In this document: positions 18,204 through 29,419 of the stretch, piece after piece
Layout of the letters: every line of letters begins with the position of its first letter
Numbering within the stretch: the first letter of the stretch is position 1
Assembly (NCBI RefSeq): GCF_025961225.1
Contig: NZ_JAOQNG010000009.1
Span: forward strand, 1 to 64,000
Length of the DNA: 64,000 nt
Direction of reading: 5' to 3'
DNA from: Azospirillum canadense
GTDB taxonomy: Bacteria; Pseudomonadota; Alphaproteobacteria; Azospirillales; Azospirillaceae
The notes under the pieces: generated by a model
The model's database searches: none
The model's input: only the letters and a program-made list of their open reading frames with translations
Told to the model about the DNA's origin: nothing
Translations under genes and position numbers: made by a program

Positions 18204-19682
18204 ATGATGACCATAGACTATCAAATGTACATCGATGGCGAATGGTGCGAGGCGAGCGACGGCAAGCGGTTCGACTCCGTGAATCCGGCAACGGAGGAGG
18301 TGTGGGCGACCTTCCCCGAGGCGACCGCCGCCGACGTGAACCGCGCGGTGATGGCCGCGGATCGTGCCTTCCGGGAGGGCCCCTGGTCGCGCATGAGCGC
18401 GACGGAACGCGGTCAGGTGCTGCAGCGAATCGCGCGTGAGATCGAGTCCGCGGGCGAGGCCTTGGCGATCGCGGAGACGACGGACACCGGCAAGCTCCTG
18501 CGGGAAACCCGCTGGCAGACCAAAAATCTCGTCCAGATCTACGAGTATTATGCCGGTCTCGCCGACAAGGTGGAGGGCCAAATCCCCTCCACCGGCCCGA
18601 ACGGACCGCTGTCTCTGATCGTGCGGGAGCCGCTCGGCGTTGTGGCGGCCATCGTGCCCTGGAACTCGCAGCTTCACCTCGCCGCGTTCAAGATCGCCCC
18701 GGCTCTGGCCGCCGGCAACACCATCGTCGTCAAGCCGTCGGAAGAGGCGTCGGCGGCGGTGACGGCCTTCGCTGGGGTCATGGCGAAAGCTGGACTCCCC
18801 GCCGGTGTGTTCAACGTGGTGACGGGGGCGGCCGACCCCTGCGGCCAGACCCTGATTTCACACCCCCGGGTGCGGCGCGTGAGCTTTACCGGCGGTGTCG
18901 AGACCGCCCGCAAGATCATCCCGGCAACGGCGGCGAACATCGCCATGATGTCCCTCGAACTCGGCGGCAAGTCGCCGGTCGTGGTCTACGACGACGCCGA
19001 CCTGGACAGCGTGGTGAACGGCGTCACCTCGGCCATCTTCGCCGCGAGCGGACAGAGTTGCGCGGCCGGCTCGCGGCTTCTGCTCCAGGACGCGGTCTAC
19101 GACGAGGTGATGGCCCGGCTCGTCGCGCGGGCGAAGGAGATTGTGGTCGGCGACCCGATGGGCGAGGACGTGCACATGGGGCCGCTCGCGACGCGGCGGC
19201 AACGCGACCGGATCGAGCGCTTGCTCGCGGAATCGCAGGCCGCCGGCGCCCGTGTCGCCGTCGGCGGCGGCCGGGCAGGGCGGACCCAGGGCTGGTATTT
19301 CGAGCCGACCATCGTTGAGTGCGACGGGCAAGATTACCCGGTCGTCCGAAACGAACTGTTCGGGCCGGTGCTCAGTGTGCTGCGCTTCTCCACCGAAGAC
19401 CAGGCGATCACGCTCGCGCGGGACTCCGAATTCGCCTTCGCCGGGGGCGTGTTCACGCGCGACTTCGCCAAGGCCTACCGCACGGCGCGGGCCATTCCGG
19501 CCGGCCGGTTCTGGGTCAACACCTACCGCGTCACCTCGTACATGGTGCCGTTCGGGGGCTTCGCGTCGAGCGGATATGGCCGGGAGGGCGGCATCCACGC
19601 GATCCAGGACTACACCCAGACGAAGGGGATTTTCATCGACGTCTCCGGGGCTGCAGTCGCCGACCCCTTTGTCATGCGCTGA
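18204..19682 (+). CDS. Aldehyde dehydrogenase, NAD(P)-dependent
   Basis: A 492-residue class 1/2-type aldehyde dehydrogenase. The nucleotide-binding region reads VVAAIVPWNSQLHLAAFKIA and VVKPSEEAS. The general base Glu lies in MSLELGGKSPVVV, the catalytic Cys in ASGQSCAAGSRLL and the C-terminal NELFGPVLSVLRF. The start is ATG 18204 (or 18207), and upstream residues in the open frame are not homologous. It sits inside the ABC operon between the binding protein and permease genes, so it probably oxidises an aldehyde derived from the imported solute. It resembles hydroxymuconic-semialdehyde and betaine-aldehyde dehydrogenases equally. Confidence 0.93.
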   Translation: MMTIDYQMYIDGEWCEASDGKRFDSVNPATEEVWATFPEATAADVNRAVMAADRAFREGPWSRMSATERGQVLQRIAREIESAGEALAIAETTDTGKLLRETRWQTKNLVQIYEYYAGLADKVEGQIPSTGPNGPLSLIVREPLGVVAAIVPWNSQLHLAAFKIAPALAAGNTIVVKPSEEASAAVTAFAGVMAKAGLPAGVFNVVTGAADPCGQTLISHPRVRRVSFTGGVETARKIIPATAANIAMMSLELGGKSPVVVYDDADLDSVVNGVTSAIFAASGQSCAAGSRLLLQDAVYDEVMARLVARAKEIVVGDPMGEDVHMGPLATRRQRDRIERLLAESQAAGARVAVGGGRAGRTQGWYFEPTIVECDGQDYPVVRNELFGPVLSVLRFSTEDQAITLARDSEFAFAGGVFTRDFAKAYRTARAIPAGRFWVNTYRVTSYMVPFGGFASSGYGREGGIHAIQDYTQTKGIFIDVSGAAVADPFVMR

Positions 19683-19745
19683 AGCCACGGTTCGACGGCG
19701 CGCCACGCGCCGTCGCCTTCTCACCCAGCTTCGCGAAGGGATGCC

Positions 19746-20687
19746 ATGCTCGCCTTCATCGGTTTCCGCGTTCTCATGATGATCCCGAACGTCATCATCC
19801 TGACGTTCCTGCTGTTTGCCTGTGTCACCACGTTTCTCGGCACGCCGGCCGCGATCATGCTTGGCGAGGAGGCATCCCCGGAGGCGGTGGCGGAACTCAA
19901 CGCCCGCCTCGGCTTCGACGGGCCATTGCTCACGCGCTACCTGCGCTGGATGGAAAACGCCTTCTCGGGGGACTTCGGGCGCTCGTACGCCACACAGGAA
20001 TCCGTCGGCTCGATGATCGTGCACGCCCTGCCGCTGACGCTGGAACTGGCGCTGTGGGCGATCGTCATCGCGTTCATCTTCGCTCCGCTCATGAATTCGT
20101 TTCCGGTGCTGCGCCGGACCGTGCAGAGCCTCAATTCGGTGATCAGCCTCGTCGGGATCACCATCCCGAACTTCTTCCTGGGGTTGCTCCTCATCTACGT
20201 CCTGTCCGTGGAGCTGCGCCTGTTGCCGACCACCGGCTGGGCGCCCTGGAGCGACGGCGTGCTCGCGCATCTTGAGCACATGGTGATGCCGGTGCTGACG
20301 CTGACGAACTTCTACTTCAGCACCTTCACGCTCATCTACGTCAGCGAATATCGGGCGGTGCAGAGCAGTCTCTTCGTCCAGGTCGCCCGGTCGAAGGGGC
20401 TGTCGGAGACGCGCATCTCCTTCCGCCACATTCTGCCCAACTCGATCCTGCCGCTCATCACCTATGCGGGCCTTTCGCTCGGGCAGTTGGTCGGCGGGGC
20501 CGTGGTCGTCGAGACGGTGTTTTCGATGCCGGGGATGGGGCGGCTTCTCGTCAGCGCCATCGCCGCGCGGGACTTCCCCGTAATGCTGGCCGTCGGCCTG
20601 GTGATCATCGTCGGCGTGATGGTCATGAATTTGCTCGCGGATCTGGCCTACGGCCTGGTCAACCCGACCGTCCGGACCGTCGCTTAG
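19746..20687 (+). CDS. ABC transporter permease, DppB type
   Basis: A 313-residue inner-membrane permease with six predicted helices. The first is VLMMIPNVIILTFLLFACVT. The large loop carries YLRWMENAFSGDFGRSYATQ. The EAA-type loop for ATPase contact reads VQVARSKGLSETRISFRHIL, followed by PNSILPLITY. It pairs with the DppC-type permease that starts 10 bases downstream. Confidence 0.94.
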   Translation: MLAFIGFRVLMMIPNVIILTFLLFACVTTFLGTPAAIMLGEEASPEAVAELNARLGFDGPLLTRYLRWMENAFSGDFGRSYATQESVGSMIVHALPLTLELALWAIVIAFIFAPLMNSFPVLRRTVQSLNSVISLVGITIPNFFLGLLLIYVLSVELRLLPTTGWAPWSDGVLAHLEHMVMPVLTLTNFYFSTFTLIYVSEYRAVQSSLFVQVARSKGLSETRISFRHILPNSILPLITYAGLSLGQLVGGAVVVETVFSMPGMGRLLVSAIAARDFPVMLAVGLVIIVGVMVMNLLADLAYGLVNPTVRTVA

Positions 20688-20697
20688 GAGGTCGACC

Positions 20698-21480
20698 ATG
20701 CGCACCCTTTCCTTCAGCCGCATTCTCGGGCTGGTCCTGCTGGCGATCATTGCCGCGGTTGTCGCCTTCGCGCCGCTCATCGCCCCGTATGATCCCGTTG
20801 CGGCGAGCGTCGATGTCCTCGCGCCGCCGTCAGCGGATCATCTCTTCGGCACCGACAGCCTTGGCCGGGACGTGTTGTCGCGCATCATCTACGGCACACG
20901 GGTCTCGCTGCAGGTCGGCGCCGCCTCGGCGATCGTCGCGGTGCTCGTCGGCACGCCGATCGGGCTCGCGGCCGGCTATTTCCGCGGACGGGTGGACCTG
21001 GTCCTGGTGCAGATCATCGACCTCTTCGTCGCCCTGCCGGGCCTCGTTCTGGCTCTCATCATCACCGCGATGCTCGGGGCCACCGTGGCCAACCTGGCGA
21101 TCACGCTCGGCGTGGTCACGGCTCCAACGGTTGCCCGCCTCGTGCGCGGTCAGGTCTTCGTGGTGCGTGAGATGCTGTTCGTCGAGGCGGCGCGCGCGAC
21201 CGGGGCGAGCTCCGCCTGGATCATCCGCCATCACATCCTGCCCAACGTCACGCGCGTGATCCTGGGCCAGCTCGCGATCAAGGTGTCCTACGCGATCTTC
21301 ACCTCCGCCAGCCTCAGCTATCTGGGCCTCGGGGTGCCGCCGCCCGCGCCGGATTGGGGTGGCATGGTGCGCGATGGCGCGAGCTTCCTCCCCATCCTGC
21401 CTCTCTTGAGCCTCGGGCCGGGCGCAGCGGTCGCTCTGACGGTGTTCACGTTCCACCTTGTCGGATCGACCAAGAAATGA
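20698..21480 (+). CDS. ABC transporter permease, DppC type
   Basis: A 260-residue inner-membrane permease with the OppC N-terminal segment (APLIAPYDPVAASVDVLAPP, then LFGTDSLGRDVLSRIIYGTR). The EAA loop reads FVEAARATGASSAWIIRHHI. It ends at VFTFHLVGSTKK, about 20-30 residues shorter than many homologues, so its C-terminus may have been remodelled. AGGAGG-like GGAGGTCGACC precedes the ATG. Its TGA overlaps the ATG of the following unknown gene. Confidence 0.93.
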   Translation: MRTLSFSRILGLVLLAIIAAVVAFAPLIAPYDPVAASVDVLAPPSADHLFGTDSLGRDVLSRIIYGTRVSLQVGAASAIVAVLVGTPIGLAAGYFRGRVDLVLVQIIDLFVALPGLVLALIITAMLGATVANLAITLGVVTAPTVARLVRGQVFVVREMLFVEAARATGASSAWIIRHHILPNVTRVILGQLAIKVSYAIFTSASLSYLGLGVPPPAPDWGGMVRDGASFLPILPLLSLGPGAAVALTVFTFHLVGSTKK

Positions 21481-23288
21481 CCCGCGCCGCCACCTCCACA
21501 CCCATCAGTCGAGAAAAAATCATGTCGGATTCTGCGTACAGTCTGACTCTGCCCGGCTTCTTGGAGGACCGGCTGCGGGAATTCGTCGGCAGCGCCGGGG
21601 CGGACGAGGTCCGCGGCTGGCTGCGACCGCCCGACACGGTGATGTCGGTCGAAACGCTGCGCTGCATGAAAGCGTCCCGGCTGAGCTTCGCCGACCTGCT
21701 GCTCCGTCGGATGATCAACGAACGCTGGTCGATTCAGCGGCTGTCCGGCGAATGCGACGAGGAGGGCGCGGGCCGTTTCGTCTACCGCATCGACGCGAAC
21801 GGTCATGCCTTCACCTACATCGCGCGCGCTTACCCTTGGGACGGAAAGGAGAAGGTTGGCCGGCGGTCGGACGGTGCCAATCGGGACATGTTCGGGGCGC
21901 TGTTCCTGGGCCTCGCCGATGAGGCCCGGATCGCGCGCGAGTTCGAGGTGTTCGACCTGCGCGATGTCGATGCGATGCGCACCGATGCGGATGTCATCGG
22001 TTGGACGCCCGCCAACCGCAGCAGCCGGTTCTTCGATGAGGTGGTCCAAGCCCTCGCGCGTGGCGAACAGCCGGAGCTGGGGCAAGGCGCCCAATATCTG
22101 ATGCGCAACGGCGGGTTCCAAAGCAGTGGTCGCAACGGGTCGATCTCCTATCAGGGGATTCCGGCCGATCACCCGTTGTGCCATCCGTTTTTTGCCGATC
22201 TCTTTGCGATCTATCTGGTCCGGCTCGTGTCCATCGATCTGGTCAACGCCGTTGCCCGCACGCGCAACCCCAACGCGGCGCAGTTGGCGACCGGGATCGC
22301 GCGTCAACTCGGCATCGGCAATTCCTCCGGGCAGGGCATGTGCGTGGCGCTGCAGCGCTGGCCGCATTGGGTGTCGACGTGGGTGACCGTGCGCGAGCTG
22401 GCGCTCGCGTACGCCAAAAGCCGCCCGGTGACGGCCGAGACACGGACGACGCTGACGCAGCTCATCACGAAAACCGCAGGGCTCTACGATCGCTTGGAGC
22501 CGCAGAGCGAAGACTACGTGACGCCGAACACTGTGCTCGCCGCCGACCTGCGCATGATCTCTGACTGGGTGGACGAGACGACCGAGGGGTGCTGGGGCGA
22601 TGTCGCCGAACGCGTCGCGTCGGCCGTCGACGGCGAGACGCGCGAACAGTTCAACAGCCTTCTGCTCGACCTCGTGCCCGATTTCTGCGACGCGATCGCC
22701 CCCTATCTTGTCATCGGCGCGGCGCGGCAACGGCAGTTGAAGCCACAGGCGACGGTGGGCGACCTGCGCACCGTCCTCCGCCGCAACTACCCGTGGGCCT
22801 TGCGCACCGATCGGACGTTGGCGACGAGTCACCAGCACTTCTGGTATCATTCCGAGGATCACGGCGAACAGCGGCGGGGCGACCGGATCATCGATCCGCA
22901 CGAGGAGTTCGAATCCTTCATCGACCACGTTGGGCTGATCCAGCGCTTGGCCTCCGTCCTGGCGAGCTACGACGACACGGTCACGGCCGGCGAGGTCGTG
23001 TTCCGCCATCCGGAGCTGCATTTCGCGATTTCCCGCGTTCAGTACCTTGACGGGCTGCCCTACGCGGAGATCCGCAACGGTCTGGCGGATCGTGATTTCC
23101 TCCCGGCGCATCTCATTCGGTTCTTTCTGGCCTCGCTTGGAATCCGGTTCGCGACGCCCTTGAGCATCCGCTACGTGCGGGGAACCTTTTTCCAGGGCAC
23201 GCCGCTGCCGGAGGATGTGAGGACGGGGACAGCGGCCGGCGGAAACGCTCCGCCGTGCGTCGCAAAACTGCGTGAGACTGCACAGTGA
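21477..23288 (+). CDS. Conserved-looking protein of unknown function, 603 residues
   Basis: I do not recognise this protein. ATG 21477 overlaps the DppC stop (ATGA); ATG 21522, after GAGAAAAAATC, is the alternative and would remove 15 residues. No signal peptide, membrane helix or Walker motif is visible. The composition is mixed and well folded looking, with tryptophan-rich patches such as CVALQRWPHWVSTWVTVREL and HQHFWYHSEDHGEQRRGD. A conspicuous GISYQGIP-like turn (SISYQGIPADHPLCHPFFAD) occurs near residue 225. Position inside a transporter operon, coupled on both sides, argues for a role in handling the imported compound. It could be an enzyme with a new fold or an all-helical regulator of assembly. 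Confidence 0.85.
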   Translation: MTRAATSTPISREKIMSDSAYSLTLPGFLEDRLREFVGSAGADEVRGWLRPPDTVMSVETLRCMKASRLSFADLLLRRMINERWSIQRLSGECDEEGAGRFVYRIDANGHAFTYIARAYPWDGKEKVGRRSDGANRDMFGALFLGLADEARIAREFEVFDLRDVDAMRTDADVIGWTPANRSSRFFDEVVQALARGEQPELGQGAQYLMRNGGFQSSGRNGSISYQGIPADHPLCHPFFADLFAIYLVRLVSIDLVNAVARTRNPNAAQLATGIARQLGIGNSSGQGMCVALQRWPHWVSTWVTVRELALAYAKSRPVTAETRTTLTQLITKTAGLYDRLEPQSEDYVTPNTVLAADLRMISDWVDETTEGCWGDVAERVASAVDGETREQFNSLLLDLVPDFCDAIAPYLVIGAARQRQLKPQATVGDLRTVLRRNYPWALRTDRTLATSHQHFWYHSEDHGEQRRGDRIIDPHEEFESFIDHVGLIQRLASVLASYDDTVTAGEVVFRHPELHFAISRVQYLDGLPYAEIRNGLADRDFLPAHLIRFFLASLGIRFATPLSIRYVRGTFFQGTPLPEDVRTGTAAGGNAPPCVAKLRETAQ

Positions 23289-24076
23289 AGGATGTCATGA
23301 CCGTCGCATATTCGGAACTCACGCGCGTCCTGCCGTGGTCGCTCCGTGCCCTCCGCTACCCCTTCGGTGTGGCGGATCGCGCCTCCCACATCGTCGCCAC
23401 GGCGGCGGCGATGGCGCCGGAAATTCTGGACCAGATCAGCCGTGGGAAGGATCGCGCCGCGGGCAGCGCGCGCTTCGGCGAAACCGACGCCGGGCTGGAC
23501 ATTGACGCCGGTGGCTTGTCGCTGCTCGAGGTCGGGCCCGCGACGATGGACCTTCTCGGCGCGCGCGCGCCGCAAACCGGATGCCTGCGATGTGCGATCC
23601 GCGGGTCGACCGATCCAGAACTGATTCCCGCCATTCTTCTGGTCGGCGCGGACTACGGGCTGACCTGCCTCGCCATCGTCACCGACCCCCAAGGGAAGAG
23701 CTGGACACTGGAAACCAACGATGGCACGCCGAAGATCGTGAGAGGCGCGGACCTGTCCTCGCTCGAGGCAGCGCTCGCCTCCGCAGCCCCCGACCTGGTC
23801 GCAGCGGCGCGCGCGGCGTGGAGCGCTGCGCTGGCGACCGACGAGCTGGTGCTCCTCGCCACGCGGCACGCCATTGCCCTGCCGCCGGAGCTTGACCGCG
23901 TCGAGATCGTCGATGCGAAGGAAAGCGTGGCGCGTGCCCACCGCCACGGCATGCCGATCGCCCCCGAAACGCTGTCGGCGATCTATGATCTTGAGAAGCG
24001 GACGTGGGCGCCAAGCTCGGAACGGTCGCGGGCGCAGGCTGGCTTCCAACAGTCATCGGGAGGAACGGCGCAATGA
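23285..24076 (+). CDS. DUF3726-like protein
   Basis: A 263-residue protein. The opening YSELTRVLPWSLRALRYPFG and the late KRTWAPSSERSRAQAGF resemble the LSLNE...KAARGAG...WGLAEEA and RTYVPASEASR signatures that I associate with DUF3726, a family of unknown function. GTG 23285 overlaps the previous stop; ATG 23297, four codons later, is an alternative with AAGGA just upstream. It has a hydrophobic, alanine-rich middle with no clear catalytic motif. It is coupled to the 603-residue gene before it and the ABC ATPase after it, so the two unknown proteins probably act together. Confidence 0.8.
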   Translation: MKDVMTVAYSELTRVLPWSLRALRYPFGVADRASHIVATAAAMAPEILDQISRGKDRAAGSARFGETDAGLDIDAGGLSLLEVGPATMDLLGARAPQTGCLRCAIRGSTDPELIPAILLVGADYGLTCLAIVTDPQGKSWTLETNDGTPKIVRGADLSSLEAALASAAPDLVAAARAAWSAALATDELVLLATRHAIALPPELDRVEIVDAKESVARAHRHGMPIAPETLSAIYDLEKRTWAPSSERSRAQAGFQQSSGGTAQ

Positions 24077-24111
24077 CGGTCACGGCTGTCGCCTTGGGGA
24101 GGAACGGCGCG

Positions 24112-25860
<1,749 letters not shown>

Positions 25861-26097
25861 TGGGCGGGGTCGTTGTGGAACGGCGACGGTGATGGGCGTA
25901 ACGCCGCGTTCATCGCCGTTTCTCCACAGGCCGTTGTGGCGGAACGGTTCGGGCGGAGCTGCCATTTTCCGGCCGCGGCTGCGTAGCCTCGCCGTGTTCA
26001 ACACGCGGACACTCGGCCAATCACGTCGATTGGGAACCACGGTCCTTTTCCGGCGGTCGTCGAGCCTATCCGCTCGTTTCACCACCATGGCTCCGTC

Positions 26098-27176
26098 ATG
26101 ACGTCGTCCACTCCAGGTGACTGGCATCCACTCGATCAAGCCGCCACGACCATCGCCGCCGGCATCCGGTCAGGGCGCATTCGCGCTGAGTTGGCCGTGA
26201 CCGAGGCTCTCAGCCGCGCCAGGGCACTGGTCGGGCCACTCAACCCCTTCACGCTGTTGCGCGAAGAGCGTGCGCTCGACGCCGCCCGCCGGGCCGATCA
26301 AGCGGTCGAGCGGGCGAGATGACCGGTCCATTGCACGGGGTGCCCTTCGTTGCCAAGGACCTCACCCCAACCGCCGGAGACCTGACCACGCTCGGCTCCT
26401 GGACGGTGGACTGGACGCCGACGGAGAGCGCCCTGTGCATCCAGCGGCTTGAGCAGGCGGGCGCCATCCTGATCGGAAAGACCACGACGCCCGAGTTCGC
26501 CTATTCCAGCTTCACGACCAGTCCGCGCTGGGGTGTGACGCGCAACCCCTGGAATCCGGACCGTACCTCCGGCGGGTCGTCGGGGGGCTCGGCGGTGGCA
26601 GTCGCTGCGGGGGTGGTCCCCTTCGCCGAAGGGACCGACATGGGCGGGTCGGTGCGCATCCCGGCCGCGCTGTGCGGCGTCGTTGGACTGAAGCCCAGCC
26701 TGGGCCGGATCCCGATGACCATCCTGCCCAGCCTGTTTGACAACATCTCCCATTTCGGCCCGCTCGCCCGGACGGTGGAGGACGCCATCGCTTTCATGGA
26801 GGTTGCGTCCGGACCGAGCGACGAGGACATCGGGTCTCTGCCGCTGGCCTTCTCCGGCGATCGGGCGCGAGCGGGCAAACCGCCCGGTGATCTGCGCGGC
26901 TGCCGCTTTGCCCTGTCGATCGACCTTGGCTACTACGAGGTGCAGCCCGGGGTCGAAGTGGTGGTGCGCGACGCAGTGCGGGCACTGCGCGCCGCGGGCG
27001 CCGTGGTGGATGAGGTGGCGATCCCCTGGACACGGGCAGTGAACGACCAGTGGTTCGATGTCTGGTGCGTGTTCATGAGCGGCTATTTCGGCGATCGGTT
27101 GGCAGGCAACCGTGCGCGCATGGATCCGGCGGTCGTGGCGATGATGGAGCGCGGCTTCGCCATGAACGCCACCCAG
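26098..27176 (+). pseudogene. Amidase (amidase signature family), frameshifted and truncated
   Basis: The protein starts MTSSTPGDWHPLDQAATTIA at 26098 and shifts frame at about 26312-26320. One G is missing from the GGG run compared with the expected ERGEMTGPLHG. It then continues as GPLHGVPFVAKDLTPTAGD. The Ser-cisSer-Lys triad is recognisable: Lys in FVAKDL, the glycine-serine loop in TSGGSSGGSAVAVAAG, and the nucleophile in GTDMGGSVRIPAA. The 3' end is removed at 27176 by IS903-type copy A, leaving about 360 of the usual 460-500 codons. It follows the ABC operon after 237 bases without a gene and may once have hydrolysed the imported amide. Confidence 0.88.
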
Positions 27177-28286
27177 CAGCGTGGTGCAGGGATGGGGGAC
27201 TGGCGGCGGCCTACGGATCGGCGTAGAAGCCATGGCCCGTTGATGCTTGCCCCCACCGTCGCCCGATGCCGTTCAAACACCACGCTGCGCACCGCCACCA
27301 GTTCCCTCGCGCCACATACCGTGTGACGAATTGGGCGGCCTATGAGGCCAGTCTGCGCCAGCGTGGCAGCCTGACGATCTGGTTCTGTGAGGAGGCCATT
27401 CAGGCCTGGCGCGCCGCCCCGCGGACCACGCGTGGCGGACAGCCGCGCTATTCAGCCGTGGCGATCGAGACGGCGCTGACGCTGCGGGCATTGTTTCACT
27501 TGGCCTTCCGCCAGACTGAGGGGCTGATCGGCTCGCTGATGCAGATGTTCCAGCTCGACCTGCCGGTACCGGACCACACCACGCTGAGCCGACGGGCCCG
27601 CACTCTGGCCGTGCTCATCCGTCCGCAGACCACTGGCCCACTGCACCTGCTGGTTGACAGCACCGGGCTGAAGCTCAGCGGACCCGGGGAGTGGCTGGTC
27701 GAGAAGCACGGCTGCAAAACGCGCCGCTCCTGGCGCAAATTCCACGTCGGCGTCGATGCCGCCAGCGGCCAGATCGTTGCCCTGGAGCTGACCACGCCCG
27801 ATGTCGATGACGCCTCGCAGGTCGGCCCCTTGCTCGAACAGGTGACCGCCCCGGTGGAGCGGCTGATCGGTGATGGGGCCTACGATCGAACCGACGTGTA
27901 CGCGGCCGTGGCGGCCCGCCATTCGACAGCGGCGGTGGTTGCCCCACCACGCGCCGATGCCGTGCTCGGCGCGACAGCAGAGACCGCGCCCACCCAACGC
28001 GACCGCCACATCCAGGCCATCGCCCGGAACGGACGCATGGGCTGGCAGCGCGCGTCGGGCTACAACGAGCGGGCCAAGGTTGAGGCCGCAATCGGCCGCT
28101 ACAAACAGGTCATTGGCGATCGCCTGCGCGCCCACAGCGATGAGGGCCGGCGTACCGAGCTCGTGATTGCTGCCAACCTGCTCAACCGCATGTTCGGTTT
28201 GGCACGCCCGAGCTATGTCCGCGTCTCTTGAAAAGGCCGGGAACACGGGCGCAGTCCGTCCCCGCTCGCCTCGATGCACCACGCTG
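27177..28286 (+). mobile_element. IS5-family (IS903-group) element, copy A
   Basis: A 1110-bp element with inverted ends beginning CAGCGTGGTGCA. The sequence is effectively the same as copy B (33156-34265) in the opposite orientation. Its two flanks do not form a target duplication. The left flank is amidase sequence (CCACCCAG). The right flank CCTCGCGG is the complement of the right flank of copy B. This mismatch is the mark of recombination between the two copies. Confidence 0.92.
27266..28231 (+). CDS. IS5-family (IS903-group) transposase, copy A
   Basis: A 321-residue DDE transposase of the IS903 group. It opens YRVTNWAAYEASLRQRGSLT. The catalytic aspartates lie in LLVDSTGLKLSGPGEWLVEK and RLIGDGAYDRTDVYAA. 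The C-terminal glutamate region reads YNERAKVEAAIGRYKQVIGD. The length is normal and the frame is intact, identical to copy B. It may be active. Confidence 0.94.
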   Translation: MPFKHHAAHRHQFPRATYRVTNWAAYEASLRQRGSLTIWFCEEAIQAWRAAPRTTRGGQPRYSAVAIETALTLRALFHLAFRQTEGLIGSLMQMFQLDLPVPDHTTLSRRARTLAVLIRPQTTGPLHLLVDSTGLKLSGPGEWLVEKHGCKTRRSWRKFHVGVDAASGQIVALELTTPDVDDASQVGPLLEQVTAPVERLIGDGAYDRTDVYAAVAARHSTAAVVAPPRADAVLGATAETAPTQRDRHIQAIARNGRMGWQRASGYNERAKVEAAIGRYKQVIGDRLRAHSDEGRRTELVIAANLLNRMFGLARPSYVRVS

Positions 28287-28551
28287 CCTCGCGGGCGAGG
28301 CGGCGCAGCAGATCCTGGGCGGCGGGATTGCGAAAGTCGAGCGTGATGCCGCGCTTGCTGCGGTTGAACATCAGGTAATAGACGCTCTCGCCGCCGAGGT
28401 CCGGGGCGAAGGCGCGGGTGTCATCGCCGCGCCGGGGCCGCTCGACTTTCACCACGTCGGCGCCAAGATCGCCCAACACGGTCGCGCAATGCGGTCCGGC
28501 GATGTAGCGGGACAGATCAAGGACCTTCAGGCCCGCAAGGGGTCTGGTCAT
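28287..28551 (-). pseudogene. CaiB/BaiF family CoA-transferase, 5' fragment
   Basis: The first 88 codons of a class III CoA-transferase. It starts at ATG 28551 after GGAGGAACG and reads MTRPLAGLKVLDLSRYIAGP, ATVLGDLGADVVKVERP and MFNRSKRGITLDFRN, then stops at the IS end. The remainder lies on the opposite strand at 34274-35196. Together they give exactly 396 codons. A candidate LacI operator lies just before the ATG. Confidence 0.9.
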
Positions 28552-28558
28552 CGTTCCT

Positions 28559-28578
28559 CCATGAAATCGTTTCTATGG
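28559..28578. promoter_or_regulatory. Candidate LacI-family operator, site 1
   Basis: A 20-base inverted repeat with outer arms CCAT/ATGG and the core AAATCGTTT. On the minus strand it starts CCATAGAAAC, the same ten bases as site 3. It lies in the short gap between the CoA-transferase B stop and the caiB start. Confidence 0.55.
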
Positions 28579-28612
28579 CCGGATCTTTGCGCCCGGTCTG
28601 GTCCCTCCGGTC

Positions 28613-29419
28613 CTAAGCGCGCAGCAGCGAGCGGCCGGGATCGATGCGCGTGCGAATGAGATCGACCTGAGCCGCGGTCGGTGGAGGCGTTTCCGCCAAA
28701 TCGTCCGCGACCTCAGGTCGGAATCCCATCAGGCCGAAGACCTCGTCGAGCGACACTCCGTGGTGGAGCGAGCGCACCCGCATCGAGCCGCCCTCGCCTT
28801 GGAAATCGAACACGGCCTTGTCGGTGACGCAGAGCTGCGGGCCCGGTCCGGGCAGGAGATAGCGCTCGCGGGTCACTCCCCGGCGCCGGTGGCCGAAGCT
28901 GGTGACGAAGTCGACCTCCTCGACGAAGACGCGGTGGCTCAGGTCGACCACGATGATCGGCTTGCGCACGAAAGCAAGGTGTTCGGGCTGCGCCAGGCAG
29001 CCGATCAGTCGGATCTTCAGGCTGCCGTCCGGGTGATTGATCCGTGTGATGTTGAGGTTGCCGTAGCGATCGACCTGGGCTGCGGATTCGAAGGACACGT
29101 CGAAGCGGCAGCGCGCCAGCATGTCGATCTTCTGCGACGTTTCGGTGAGCTGGCTGGCGCAGGGCCAGCGGGTAAAGCTGTCCTGCAGCCAGCTGTCCGG
29201 CATGCGGTCAAGGTCGGGAGACAACAGGTTGCCCCAATAGAGCGATGCGCCCGGCGCGTGCGCCGCCTGAGCCAGCCGGGTCGCTACCACCGGCAGCCCA
29301 ACGGCAAGCGTGAAGGGGCGTCCGGCGGTGCCGACACCGGTGAAGACGAGATCGTCGTCAGCGATCTCGCGCGCGATGACCGCAGCCATCAGCTCGTTGA
29401 CGGTGTAATCCGTGCTCAC
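28613..29419 (-). CDS. CoA-transferase subunit B (IpdB-like), locus 1
   Basis: A 268-residue class I CoA-transferase-fold subunit, in the group that includes IpdB, the ring-opening hydrolase subunit of steroid breakdown. Visible stretches are DDLVFTGVGTAGRPFTLAVG, AAQVDRYGNLNITRINH and HPDGSLKIRLIGC. GTG 29419 overlaps the subunit A stop as GTGA and has AGGAG six bases upstream, so the two are coupled. In this group the glutamate used for CoA transfer is often missing, so hydrolase or C-C cleavage activity is as likely as transfer. Confidence 0.87.
   Translation of the reverse strand: MSTDYTVNELMAAVIAREIADDDLVFTGVGTAGRPFTLAVGLPVVATRLAQAAHAPGASLYWGNLLSPDLDRMPDSWLQDSFTRWPCASQLTETSQKIDMLARCRFDVSFESAAQVDRYGNLNITRINHPDGSLKIRLIGCLAQPEHLAFVRKPIIVVDLSHRVFVEEVDFVTSFGHRRRGVTRERYLLPGPGPQLCVTDKAVFDFQGEGGSMRVRSLHHGVSLDEVFGLMGFRPEVADDLAETPPPTAAQVDLIRTRIDPGRSLLRA

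Noticed and set aside
18858..20780. Long antisense frame of 640 codons
   Set aside because: It lies opposite the aldehyde dehydrogenase and DppB genes, is rich in Arg, Asp and His, and has no domain; a typical shadow of high-GC genes.
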